Below, in pieces: positions 6,561 to 15,678 of a stretch of 16,287 nt of DNA. Every line of letters begins with the position of its first letter. Within the stretch, counting starts at the first letter, position 1. Both the position numbers and the translations under genes were made by a program. The notes below the pieces were generated by a model that saw only the letters and a program-made list of their open reading frames with translations, was not told the DNA's origin and searched no databases. Source of the stretch: CAZISM01 sp964541895 (GTDB lineage: Bacteria; Zhuqueibacterota; Zhuqueibacteria; Residuimicrobiales; Residuimicrobiaceae); assembly GCA_964541895.1 (NCBI GenBank), contig CAZISM010000117.1, forward strand, positions 1 through 16,287, in the 5' to 3' direction.

Positions 6561-9500
6561 ATGAAACGTTTATTACTGCTGTTTTGTTCGCTGCTGGCCT
6601 CTTTGCCGCTTGCCGCTGACGAGTGGCCGAACTGGCGCGGTACCAGCGCCAACACCGGCTACAGCGCCGAAACCATATCATTGCCGCTCCTGCCGGCCTG
6701 GTCGGATCAGACCCCCAAAATCCAGGAAAACGGCCTGGTGGTCGGTGATGGTGTAGTGTTTGTCACAGGATCAGATGGCTATTTGTATGCAAAACGCACT
6801 GATACACTTGAATCCATCGAAGGATTCCCTCTGCAAATCGCTTCGGGCAATAATTTGAGTACACCGGCTTATTCAGCAGGCAAAATCTTTGTTCGCCATT
6901 CCGACGGCTTTCTCTATGGCTACGAAGCCTTGAACGGGATGGCTTTGTCCGGCTTTCCCAGGCCCAGCGGCAGCGCCGCCAACGCACCTTTTTGCGGACC
7001 GGTCATAGCCGATGAAAAAATCTATAGCAGCGGCGCCAACGACTCCCTCTATGCGTTCCATATCAATAACGGCGAAACCGTGTCCGGCTTTCCGGTTTAT
7101 GTGGGACCAGACACCTATGGCTCGTCGCCGGCGGTCAGCGGCGGCGTCGTCTATTTCAACTCCTCGGAAGGCAAAATTTTCGCTTTCAACGCCGAGAATG
7201 GAACGGGACTGGCCGGTTTTCCCATTTCCACCATCCCTGCGGCGCGGAAACGGCTGCCCACAACGCTGCCCCCGCATCTGCATAGCCCCATGGGTGTCAA
7301 TTCCTCCTCCCTGACCGTGGCCAACGGCAAACTCTATGTCTTTGCCGGCGACGATATGCTCTATGCCTACAGCGCGCTCACCGGCCAAAAAGTAGCCGGC
7401 TATCCGGTCACCACCGGCGGCAGCAACCTCGGCTTTTACGGTTCACCCGCCGTGGCCGACGGCGTCGTCTACATTTTTTGCCTGGACGGGCAGCTATACG
7501 CTTTTGACGCCAACACCGGCGCCACCATGAACGGCTTTCCGGTCAGCCTGAACCCGGATGGCAGTCGCAACTTTTCTTCTCCCACTGTATCTAACAATTT
7601 AATTTTTATTGGCGCGGGTGAAAGCAAATCACTTTTTGCTATCGGAGCAGCAAAAACCGACTCTGCTGGAAAAATAAGATGGAGTCACAAGTTTGAATTG
7701 GACGATGAGATTGGTTTCAGCTTATGTTCCCCTGTGCTTGCAAATGGCAAGCTTTATGTCACCTTGAATAACGGCGGCGTGTGGGCGTTTCGCACCAACA
7801 GCGAATGGAGCCGCGGCAGCCTGGTCATCAACGAAGGCGCCTCTGCCACCATCAGCCAGCAGGTCATGCTGACCATCGATCCCGGCATCAACAGCACCAC
7901 GGCCGTCACCAAGATGCTAATAAGCAACGATCCTTTTTTTCGCGGTTCCAACTGGGAAGATCTAGCAGAAACAAAAGCATGGCTGCTGCCTGAAGGAATC
8001 GGCGAACATACGGTCTATGCACGCTTTAAGGATCTGGACGACAAACTTTCGGAAATCGTCTGGGCTACCATCGAACGCTCCGGCCCGCCCAGTTCGGTGA
8101 CCAGTCTGACAGCCACCGCCATAGACCCCTACAACATCAACTTGACCTGGACCAATCCGGGCGATGCCGACTGGAAGGGAACCGTGGTGGTGCGCAAAAC
8201 CGGCGGTTACCCCGCCACGTTCGAAGACGGCACTGTGGTCTACAACGGCACCAACGCCGGCATGAACGACAAAGATTTGCAGCCCAACACCACCTATTAT
8301 TACACCGCCTTTGCCTATGACAACGATGGCCTCTACTCTGTAGCCATCACCTCTTCACAGCATTTTGCCACCACCAAGCAGGTGGTCATTCCGGTGGTCA
8401 CCAACATGCTCGCCGCTTTTGGTCCGCCCTCTGTGGCCAACGCCTGGACGCCCTACAGCGTAACCCTGACAGCCGATCGCTTTGGCGTCAGCGAAAAAGA
8501 CTTTTCCGCCATCCTCGCCTCGGTTCGTCTGTTCCGGTTCCGACTCGAAACCAGCGACAACCGCGACGTGGCCGGCCTGGACAGTGTGCGGGTTGGGAAT
8601 CTCTACCTGGCCAATTTCACCACAGGCCTGGAAAACTGGAGCGCCGGCGGCGACGGCACTCTGCTCTGGCTTTCGGCAGGCGGCCAGCCGAGCGGCTATC
8701 TGCAAATCAGCGATTGGGGAACCGGCGACTGGTTCTACGCCGTAGCCCCGGCTTCCTGGAACGGCGACTGGCGCAGCCTGATCGGACAGGAGATAAAATT
8801 CTACTTCCGCTCCAGCCATCCCGATTATGCGGCCCAAATTGAAATCGACGGCGAAAACGGCAAACGGCTGATCCTCTCCTTCGATCCGTCGCGGGGCAAA
8901 GGCGGCAGCAACGTCGAATTGCGCGTCGCCCTCAGCGAAGGCTCATCCACCGCAGACGTGGTGGTGATGCTCTCCTCCTCGAATCCCGAGTGCGTGCCGA
9001 CTCCGGAAGTAGTGACCATTCCTCGCAACGAAACCTTTGTGACAACTCGCATCTCGCTGCCAGACCATTCCACCGCCTGCTATTCGGTACTCTCGGCAAC
9101 CACCCCAGGCTATGGCAGCACCAACCTGACCTTTGAAGTCGATGCCGGATCCGCGCCCGTTGAAGGCCGCGCCGTGCTCACCGGCCGGGTGACCGATGCC
9201 ACCACCGGCGCCGGCATTTCTTCCGCCACCGTGGCGGTGGCCGGATCTGCCACCACAACCGATGCCTATGGGTATTACCGTGTGGACAATATTCCTGCGG
9301 ACATCCTCACGGCCAATTTTTCCGCTGCACCGCTCAACGGCAAATCACCGTTATATGTGCGCTTTAATGATCTCTCCAACATCGGCTATCACGGCGTGAC
9401 CGTTACAGCCGGCGGTTATTATCGCTATGAAAGCTATATCACCTTTTCTCTCTCGGAAACTAAAAATCTCGATTTTTCCCTCTCTCCGGAAATGACAGCC

Positions 9501-12500
9501 GGTGAAATGCGCCTGGTGTTGAACTGGGGCTCCATGCCCCGGGATCTTGATCTGCATGTCTATACGCCGGCGATCGACGGCAGAAATCACGAAGTTTATT
9601 GGAACGCCGTCGGCAGCAAAACCTATGCGCCCTATGTCTATCTTGATCACGATGATCAGGACGGGTTTGGGCCGGAAACCATCACCATTGCCAAACCGGT
9701 CAGCGGCGTTTACCGCTGTTATGTGGAAAACTATTCCACATCGCCCGATCTATCCACCTCCAACGGTGTGGTGCAGATTTATACCAGCGAAGGTCTGGTG
9801 CGGACCATCAACGTGCCTGGCAGCGGTTCCGGGCTGTACTGGTATATCTGCGATATCAATGGCTCGACCGGAGCCATCACAGTGCGCAACACGCTGCAAA
9901 ACAGTTCACCCTCCGGTGCGCTGGCCAAACGGATGGAGAAAGAGCCGTCCCCCCCGCTCCTGGAAGGCACCGCAGCTATCACCAGTTGGGCCTGGGATTT
10001 TGAAAACGACGGCATCATCGATGACACCAGACAAAATCCCGACCATACCTACATCAAACCGGGGCTGTACAGCGTGACCCTGCGTGCGTCCGACGGCAGC
10101 AAAACGGTTACCGTCACCAAGGAAAAATATATCACGGTACAACCGGATGTAGAGCTGAACGTGGCCTGGTTCAAGCAGTACGGCGCCACCTCCGCTAATC
10201 TCTATGGCATCCATGCCGTCGATACCCTGCGAGCCTGGGCCGCGGGCGAAAAAGGGGTGATTTTAAAAACCGCTGACGGCGGCGCCAACTGGCATAGCGC
10301 CAACACCTTCAGCCATTTCAACATCAAAGCCATTTCGTTTGTCGACGAAAATACCGGCTGGGCGGTCGGCGCAGATACAAAAGGCAATGCGGTCATCATT
10401 AAAACGGAAAACAACGGCTCTTCCTGGACTCTGCTTTCCGGCAGCTCCAATCTGAAACTGAATGCCAATTATATGATCAGTGAACAGGTGGGCTGGAATG
10501 CCGGTGATGGCGGCAAAATTGAAAAAACGCTGAATGGCGGCAGCAGCTGGTCCAATCTGCCCGGCAGTATAGCGGTCACGTTGCGCGGCGTTCATTTCGC
10601 CAATTCTCTCACCGGCTGGGTGGCCGGCGACAACGGCACCCTTTTGAAAACCACAGACGGCGGCACCAGCTGGACCGCTCAAAGCAGCGGCACCAGCACG
10701 GCCCTAACCAGCGTGTTCTTTTTTGACGACCAGAGCGGCTGGGCGACCACAGCAGACGGCAAAGTGCTGCTCACCCGCAATGGCGGCGTCAATTGGAGCA
10801 GCAAAACCGTTGCCGAAACCAGCCTGCTCGACGTGCATTTCGACAACGAGTTCCACGGCTATGCCGTCGGCAACAGCGGCAGCATTTACAAAACCTATGA
10901 CGGTGGCGACACCTGGAGCAAAGATTACAGCGGCACCACCTACAAACTTAACAGCCTGCACTTGATGACCTCCACCTGCGCCTGGGCCGTGGGCGACGCC
11001 GGTACGATCCTGCGCCTCCGCCGCGGCACCATCCTGCCGGGCTTGGTGGCCGCACTAACCGCCCAGGCGACCGGCACTTCCACGATCAGCCTCACCTGGA
11101 GCAATCCGACAGACCCATATTTTGCCGGCACAATAATCGTCCGCAAACCGGGCAGTTACCCCACGCACCCAGAAGACGGCAGCCAAATCTATAACGGCAA
11201 GGCCGGCGCTTTCGTAGATACCGGCCTGGCTGCCAAGACAACGTATTACTACACCGCCTTTACCTATAATCCAACCGGCCAATTCAGCGAACCTGGCAGC
11301 GCCGGCCGCGCCTATGCCACCACCCATGCCGGCATGGACCTGTTCGGCTGGAAGTTGACCATCAGCAGTATCGATGCCGGCGGCTTTTCAAAAATAAAAG
11401 CCTTTGTCTCTGTAGTAGACTCGGCCACCAGCACGCCGGTCACTGACCTGAATGCCGGCCATTTCACCGTTCAGGAAGACGGCTATGTGGAATCCCCCAT
11501 CAATGTTGAGCTGGTCAGCACCGGCTCCGGCGCCAGGGCTGACATCGTCTTTGTCTTCGATGTCACCGGCAGCATGGGGGGAGAGATCAGCGGCCTGAAA
11601 GCCAAAGCGTCTGCGTTTGCCGATGCCCTCGCCAGTCGTGGCATCGATTATCGCCTGGGCCTGGTCTCTTATGGCGATGAAATCCGTTCCAGCCATGATT
11701 TCACCGACAACATCGCCACCTTTAAAACCTGGATCGACGGCTTGTCTGCCAGCGGCGGCGGCGACACCAAGGAGAATTCCCTGGAAGGTCTGGCCAAAGC
11801 GACCACCCTGTCGTTCAGAACCATCAGCCAGAGAATCGCGATCCTGATCACCGACGCCGACTATCATGAGGCGGGTGAATCCGGCGGCGGCACTACCTCC
11901 TATACCACCGAGTCCATGACCGCCCTGCTTAACAGCCTGCACATCGTCACCAACGTGGTCGGGCCCAATCAAAGTCAATTTCATCAACTGGCGAGAGAGA
12001 CCGGCGGACTCTGGTTTAACATTGACTCCGACTTTCAAGCCATCATCGATCGCATCAGCTCGATCCTTTCATCTCAGTATGTGGTCACCTATACCACGCA
12101 TCATGCGGCACGGGATAATACCTGGCGTAACGTTCTCATCACCGCGCGCAGAGATAGCAAGGGTGGCTACAGCACAGATAAATATTTTGTCGCCGGCGAG
12201 CTCGGTCATGTGTACAACATGGCCGCCGTAGCGATGAGCTTTAACAAAATCTATTGCCGCTGGAGCCTGCCCGCCGTCAAGAATTATGCAGGAGTTCGTG
12301 TTTTGCGCAAAACCGGCGGTTATCCCTCAGGACCCAGCGACGGCACCATGGCCTACGATGGCACCGCTTATGGATTCATTGATAAAAACCTGGATCCGGA
12401 AACCATCTACTATTATCGCGCTTTTACCTACGATGGTTCCGGCCATTTCAGTGAGGCGAGCGAATACGCGCAAGCCTGGGCCAGAACCTATCCAATCTGG

Positions 12501-15500
12501 ACGCTCAGCGGGAATTGGGCCACACAAAACAGCGGCACCAGCAAAGATCTGTTCGCCATCAGCGCTCTGGATTCCGCCAGGGCCTGGGTCGTGGGCAGCG
12601 ACGGCGCCCATCTGCGATCGGAAAACGGCGGCACTTCCTGGGAATCCCGATTCACCAATAGTGCCTACACCCTGCACGATATTGCCATGTACAATGGCTC
12701 TACTGGATGGATTGCCGGACAAAACGGCGATCAGTCGCTGAACCTGAAATCCAACAGCGGCGGCGTGAGCTGGACTGCATGGCCCAGCAGTTCCAGCAAA
12801 CCGTTGTATGCCATAGATATGGTTACTGCAACATTGGGCTGGCAGGTCGGCGCTCAAGGACATATCGAAAAAACCACCGACGGCGGCGCGAGCTGGTCAC
12901 AGCAATACTCCAGCGTCGACAAGACCTTTTACAGCGTCGAGTTTGTCGATGAACTCACCGGCTGGGTGGTGGGTACCCAGGGCACAATTCTGAAAACGGG
13001 CGACGGCGGCGCCACCTGGACAGCGCAAACAAGCGGCGTCACCACCACCCTCAACAGCGCCTATTTCCTGAACCCACAGCTGGGCTGGATTGCGACTGCG
13101 GACGGCAAAGTGCTGACCACGGCCGACGGCGGCAGCAGTTGGACCGGCAAAACCGTTTCCTCCACCAGTCTCAACAGCATCGTCTTTACTAATATCCTTC
13201 AGGGCTGGACGGTTGGCGATGGTGGCGCCATCTATCGCACCAGTGACGGCGGCGAAACATGGGCCAAAGAATCAAGTAGCGTAAGTACTGATCTTAATGA
13301 TATTTACATGATTTCCTCCCTGCAGGGATGGATCGTCGGCGATAATGGCGTTATCATAAAGCTGTTCACCAACACCAGCACCCCCACTGCCCTATCCGGC
13401 CTGCTGGTGAACTGCACCAGCATCGACGCCGAGGCGTTTCCCAAAGTGAAATGCTTTGTCACCGTCGTCGACGCCACCGCGCGCACCGCTGTCAGCGGTT
13501 TGACCGCCGAACATTTTAAAGTCAAGGAAGACGGCATCAGCGAATCGCCGATTGCGGTAGAGGCCATGAGCACAACCTCGGGCGCCCGCGCCGATATCGT
13601 CTTTGTCTTTGACACCACCGGCAGCATGGGAGATGAAATCACCGGCTTGAAACAGCGGGCCTTTGCCTTTGCCGACGCCCTGCTGGCCAAAGGCGTGCAG
13701 TATCGTCTCGGCCTGGTTACCTTCGGCGATGCCGTCGATCAGGTCCATGATTTCACCACCGATGTGGCCGAGTTCAAAGCCTGGATCGAAGGCTTGCGCG
13801 CCAGCGGCGGCGGTGACGTTAAAGAAAATGCCCTGGAAGGGATGGCGCGAGCCACCAAACTGTCGTTCCGCGCCACCACGCAAAAGATCGCTGTGCTGAT
13901 CACCGACGCACCCTACCATCAGGCGGGTGAGACCGGCGGCGGCGGCACCACCACCTATACGACCGACACCATGATCACGCTGCTGCAGGAACAGCGACTG
14001 GTTACACATGTGGTGGGTCCGGATCAATCTCAGTTCCATCAGCTGGCGGAAAAGACCGGCGGAATCTGGTTCAACATCACCGGCAATTTCGGCACTATTG
14101 TGGATTCCATCGGCAGCCTTCTCACCTCGCAATATGTGGTGACCTATACCTCTCACGATCCGGTTCCCAGCGGCATCTGGCGCAACGTGTTGATCACGGC
14201 TGAAAAAGAGGGCAAAGGCGGCTACGATGCGGGCCGCTACGTTGTCGGCACGTCGCAGCTTAAACTGGCGCCGGAGACGATCATCGGCAAACCCGGCCTG
14301 GCCTTTAGTGTAAACGTCGATGCCGTGGCCCTGACCAATCTCGGGCTCTGCCATTTCATCGTCACCTATGATCCGGCCAAGGTGCGCTACACAAAATACA
14401 GCGCCGCCGCTTTTCTCAGTCAGGACGGTGCAGACACACCGTTATTCACCGTTACCAAAGACACTGTCGCCGGCAGAGTGGATATCACGGCGACGCGTGT
14501 GGGCGCCGGCAGCGGCGCCAACGGCAGCGGCACCATCTGCACGCTCGATTTCAGCATCAAGGTGGAGAACTGCACCAGCGAGCTGGCGTTCACCTCGGTC
14601 GATCTGCGCACGCCGGGCAATACCGCCATCGTTGTGACCACCGGCAAGACACAGATTCAAGCGGTCAAAACCACGGCTCTCCTCGGCGATCTCGATAACG
14701 ACAGCGACATTGATCTGAAAGATTTCATCCTGCTCTCTTCCTATTGGCAACCGAAAAACGACAGCCGCGGCGACATCGGTCCGGCCACGGGTGCTGTGCC
14801 GAGCCTGACCACCGTCAGGGACGGCCTCGTCAATTTTGAAGATCTGTTCGTCTTTACGCGGATGTGGAACTGGTACAAGAGCACGATGGCTGCCGCCGGC
14901 ACCGCCGCGCTGGGCAAGGTCAATCCGGTGGTGCAATGGCAGGCCCTTGCCGGCGCCGCTCAGAACAATGCAACCACTACGTTGCAGGCTCTGGACGTCG
15001 ATCATCTGGCCATGGGTCACCTCCTGATCCAGTACGACCCGGCCCAATTGAGCGCCGTGTCCATTCAACCAGGAGAGATGCTCTCCGCTACCGAGGCCAC
15101 GCTGGCGTTTTTCGTCGATCACGACGCCGGCCGCGGTCGCATCGACATCGCTTTCAGCCGCATGATCGAGAGCGGCGATCCGGAACTGCACGGTCACGGC
15201 GGACTCGTGCGCATCCAATGGCAGCAGGCCAACCCTTACGCCGCGCCCTCGATCTCGCTGGCGCAGGTTGATCTGCGCAGCGCCGACAACAGCGCTATGG
15301 CGGTCAATTTTGAGCGGGATTTCAGCCTGCAGAATCAGGCGTTGCCGACACAGTTCGAATTGATGCAGAATTATCCCAATCCCTTTAACAGCCGCACGGA
15401 ACTGCGGTTCAAAACGCCCGTGGAATCAAGGGTTACGATCACGATCTGTAATATTCTCGGCCAACCGGTGCGGGTCCTGTTGGATCAAACCTGTGCTGCA

Positions 15501-15626
15501 GGGAATCATCGCGTGGTGTGGGACGGCAAGAACGAGCTGGGGCGTGAGGTAGTGTCAGGCGTGTATATCGTTCGCATGGAAACGCCGGAATTCGCATCAC
15601 ATCGCGTCATGGCGTTTGTAAAATAA
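6561..15626 (+). CDS. Giant multidomain surface/secreted protein with PQQ-like and Ycf48-like propellers, two VWA domains, cohesins, a dockerin and a sorting domain
   Basis: The product has 3,021 aa and no internal stop. The ATG at 6561 begins a clear signal peptide (MKRLLLLFCSLLASLPLAA); a TTG four codons earlier is an inferior start. Approximate order: PQQ-like propeller 22-417 with recurring GFPV-type turns; Ig-like 418-505; FN3 507-606; laminin-B/lectin-like region 612-865; carboxypeptidase-regulatory domain 868-977, interrupted by a PKD-like strand set at 918-940; DUF2135-like 978-1113; PKD 1135-1193; Ycf48-like seven-bladed propeller 1196-1493; FN3 1494-1590; VWA 1591-1878; FN3 1879-1977; second propeller 1982-2270; second VWA 2275-2567; cohesin 2568-2700; dockerin 2708-2774; cohesin 2784-2927; sorting domain 2931-3021 with NYPNPFN. 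The MIDAS aspartates are D1667 and D2351. The three FN3 copies share an RK(T/P)GxYP ... DG ... YYY(T/R)AF(A/T)Y pattern. Secretion by a type IX-like route and adhesion or assembly are inferences; no enzyme active site is seen. Codon use is uneven. It is the last gene of the three-gene cluster. Confidence 0.88.
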   Translation: MKRLLLLFCSLLASLPLAADEWPNWRGTSANTGYSAETISLPLLPAWSDQTPKIQENGLVVGDGVVFVTGSDGYLYAKRTDTLESIEGFPLQIASGNNLSTPAYSAGKIFVRHSDGFLYGYEALNGMALSGFPRPSGSAANAPFCGPVIADEKIYSSGANDSLYAFHINNGETVSGFPVYVGPDTYGSSPAVSGGVVYFNSSEGKIFAFNAENGTGLAGFPISTIPAARKRLPTTLPPHLHSPMGVNSSSLTVANGKLYVFAGDDMLYAYSALTGQKVAGYPVTTGGSNLGFYGSPAVADGVVYIFCLDGQLYAFDANTGATMNGFPVSLNPDGSRNFSSPTVSNNLIFIGAGESKSLFAIGAAKTDSAGKIRWSHKFELDDEIGFSLCSPVLANGKLYVTLNNGGVWAFRTNSEWSRGSLVINEGASATISQQVMLTIDPGINSTTAVTKMLISNDPFFRGSNWEDLAETKAWLLPEGIGEHTVYARFKDLDDKLSEIVWATIERSGPPSSVTSLTATAIDPYNINLTWTNPGDADWKGTVVVRKTGGYPATFEDGTVVYNGTNAGMNDKDLQPNTTYYYTAFAYDNDGLYSVAITSSQHFATTKQVVIPVVTNMLAAFGPPSVANAWTPYSVTLTADRFGVSEKDFSAILASVRLFRFRLETSDNRDVAGLDSVRVGNLYLANFTTGLENWSAGGDGTLLWLSAGGQPSGYLQISDWGTGDWFYAVAPASWNGDWRSLIGQEIKFYFRSSHPDYAAQIEIDGENGKRLILSFDPSRGKGGSNVELRVALSEGSSTADVVVMLSSSNPECVPTPEVVTIPRNETFVTTRISLPDHSTACYSVLSATTPGYGSTNLTFEVDAGSAPVEGRAVLTGRVTDATTGAGISSATVAVAGSATTTDAYGYYRVDNIPADILTANFSAAPLNGKSPLYVRFNDLSNIGYHGVTVTAGGYYRYESYITFSLSETKNLDFSLSPEMTAGEMRLVLNWGSMPRDLDLHVYTPAIDGRNHEVYWNAVGSKTYAPYVYLDHDDQDGFGPETITIAKPVSGVYRCYVENYSTSPDLSTSNGVVQIYTSEGLVRTINVPGSGSGLYWYICDINGSTGAITVRNTLQNSSPSGALAKRMEKEPSPPLLEGTAAITSWAWDFENDGIIDDTRQNPDHTYIKPGLYSVTLRASDGSKTVTVTKEKYITVQPDVELNVAWFKQYGATSANLYGIHAVDTLRAWAAGEKGVILKTADGGANWHSANTFSHFNIKAISFVDENTGWAVGADTKGNAVIIKTENNGSSWTLLSGSSNLKLNANYMISEQVGWNAGDGGKIEKTLNGGSSWSNLPGSIAVTLRGVHFANSLTGWVAGDNGTLLKTTDGGTSWTAQSSGTSTALTSVFFFDDQSGWATTADGKVLLTRNGGVNWSSKTVAETSLLDVHFDNEFHGYAVGNSGSIYKTYDGGDTWSKDYSGTTYKLNSLHLMTSTCAWAVGDAGTILRLRRGTILPGLVAALTAQATGTSTISLTWSNPTDPYFAGTIIVRKPGSYPTHPEDGSQIYNGKAGAFVDTGLAAKTTYYYTAFTYNPTGQFSEPGSAGRAYATTHAGMDLFGWKLTISSIDAGGFSKIKAFVSVVDSATSTPVTDLNAGHFTVQEDGYVESPINVELVSTGSGARADIVFVFDVTGSMGGEISGLKAKASAFADALASRGIDYRLGLVSYGDEIRSSHDFTDNIATFKTWIDGLSASGGGDTKENSLEGLAKATTLSFRTISQRIAILITDADYHEAGESGGGTTSYTTESMTALLNSLHIVTNVVGPNQSQFHQLARETGGLWFNIDSDFQAIIDRISSILSSQYVVTYTTHHAARDNTWRNVLITARRDSKGGYSTDKYFVAGELGHVYNMAAVAMSFNKIYCRWSLPAVKNYAGVRVLRKTGGYPSGPSDGTMAYDGTAYGFIDKNLDPETIYYYRAFTYDGSGHFSEASEYAQAWARTYPIWTLSGNWATQNSGTSKDLFAISALDSARAWVVGSDGAHLRSENGGTSWESRFTNSAYTLHDIAMYNGSTGWIAGQNGDQSLNLKSNSGGVSWTAWPSSSSKPLYAIDMVTATLGWQVGAQGHIEKTTDGGASWSQQYSSVDKTFYSVEFVDELTGWVVGTQGTILKTGDGGATWTAQTSGVTTTLNSAYFLNPQLGWIATADGKVLTTADGGSSWTGKTVSSTSLNSIVFTNILQGWTVGDGGAIYRTSDGGETWAKESSSVSTDLNDIYMISSLQGWIVGDNGVIIKLFTNTSTPTALSGLLVNCTSIDAEAFPKVKCFVTVVDATARTAVSGLTAEHFKVKEDGISESPIAVEAMSTTSGARADIVFVFDTTGSMGDEITGLKQRAFAFADALLAKGVQYRLGLVTFGDAVDQVHDFTTDVAEFKAWIEGLRASGGGDVKENALEGMARATKLSFRATTQKIAVLITDAPYHQAGETGGGGTTTYTTDTMITLLQEQRLVTHVVGPDQSQFHQLAEKTGGIWFNITGNFGTIVDSIGSLLTSQYVVTYTSHDPVPSGIWRNVLITAEKEGKGGYDAGRYVVGTSQLKLAPETIIGKPGLAFSVNVDAVALTNLGLCHFIVTYDPAKVRYTKYSAAAFLSQDGADTPLFTVTKDTVAGRVDITATRVGAGSGANGSGTICTLDFSIKVENCTSELAFTSVDLRTPGNTAIVVTTGKTQIQAVKTTALLGDLDNDSDIDLKDFILLSSYWQPKNDSRGDIGPATGAVPSLTTVRDGLVNFEDLFVFTRMWNWYKSTMAAAGTAALGKVNPVVQWQALAGAAQNNATTTLQALDVDHLAMGHLLIQYDPAQLSAVSIQPGEMLSATEATLAFFVDHDAGRGRIDIAFSRMIESGDPELHGHGGLVRIQWQQANPYAAPSISLAQVDLRSADNSAMAVNFERDFSLQNQALPTQFELMQNYPNPFNSRTELRFKTPVESRVTITICNILGQPVRVLLDQTCAAGNHRVVWDGKNELGREVVSGVYIVRMETPEFASHRVMAFVK
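10147..11040 (+). repeat. Ycf48/HCF136-like seven-bladed propeller, copy 1 (within the giant gene)
   Basis: Seven blades are each marked by a (G/A)(W/Y)-x-x-G-x-x-G-x-(I/L)-x-K-T-x-x-G-G-x-x-W pattern. Blade 2 carries a short insertion, and blade 5 has GWATTADGKVLLTRNGG in place of the usual AGxxG. Blade 7 ends in TILRLRRG before the FN3 domain. Copy 2 at 12505-13370 shows the same blade-specific oddities. Confidence 0.8.
11335..12195 (+). repeat. VWA domain copy 1 with its N-terminal beta domain (within the giant gene)
   Basis: A small beta domain with FTVQEDG precedes the Rossmann-type VWA. MIDAS elements are DVTGSMG (D1667), Thr at 1736 in SGGGDTKEN, and D1765 in LITDADYHEAGE. The copy ends in SSQYVVTYTTH and a short WRNVLITARR strand. 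It corresponds end to end with 13385-14260. Confidence 0.8.
12505..13370 (+). repeat. Ycf48/HCF136-like seven-bladed propeller, copy 2 (within the giant gene)
   Basis: Seven blades match copy 1 in order, including the insertion in blade 2 (GQNGDQSLNLKSNSGG) and the ATADGKVLTTADGG variant in blade 5. The final blade ends IIKLF and passes almost directly into VWA copy 2; the FN3 present at this point in copy 1 is absent. Confidence 0.8.
13385..14260 (+). repeat. VWA domain copy 2 with its N-terminal beta domain (within the giant gene)
   Basis: It is the counterpart of 11335-12195, with FKVKEDG, DTTGSMG (D2351), SGGGDVKEN with Val 2420 where copy 1 has Thr, LITDAPYHQAGE (D2449) and SQYVVTYTSH. 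DNA identity between the copies is visibly patchy, especially at third codon positions, so the duplication is old. Confidence 0.8.
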
Positions 15627-15678
15627 CCGAACTGGCCTGAACCACGGAAGACACAGTTCTCAGGAACATCGAGAAAAA

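Noticed and set aside
10147..14260. The repeated blades considered as a CRISPR array or tandem DNA repeat
   Set aside because: The repeats are in frame, protein-level, diverged at third positions and of unequal length; no identical direct repeats with spacers are present anywhere in the window.
13392..14354. A 320-codon minus-strand open frame opposite VWA copy 2
   Set aside because: Gly/Ala/Asp-rich antisense shadow of the repeated VWA coding sequence, with no start context or domain; a similar shadow exists opposite copy 1.
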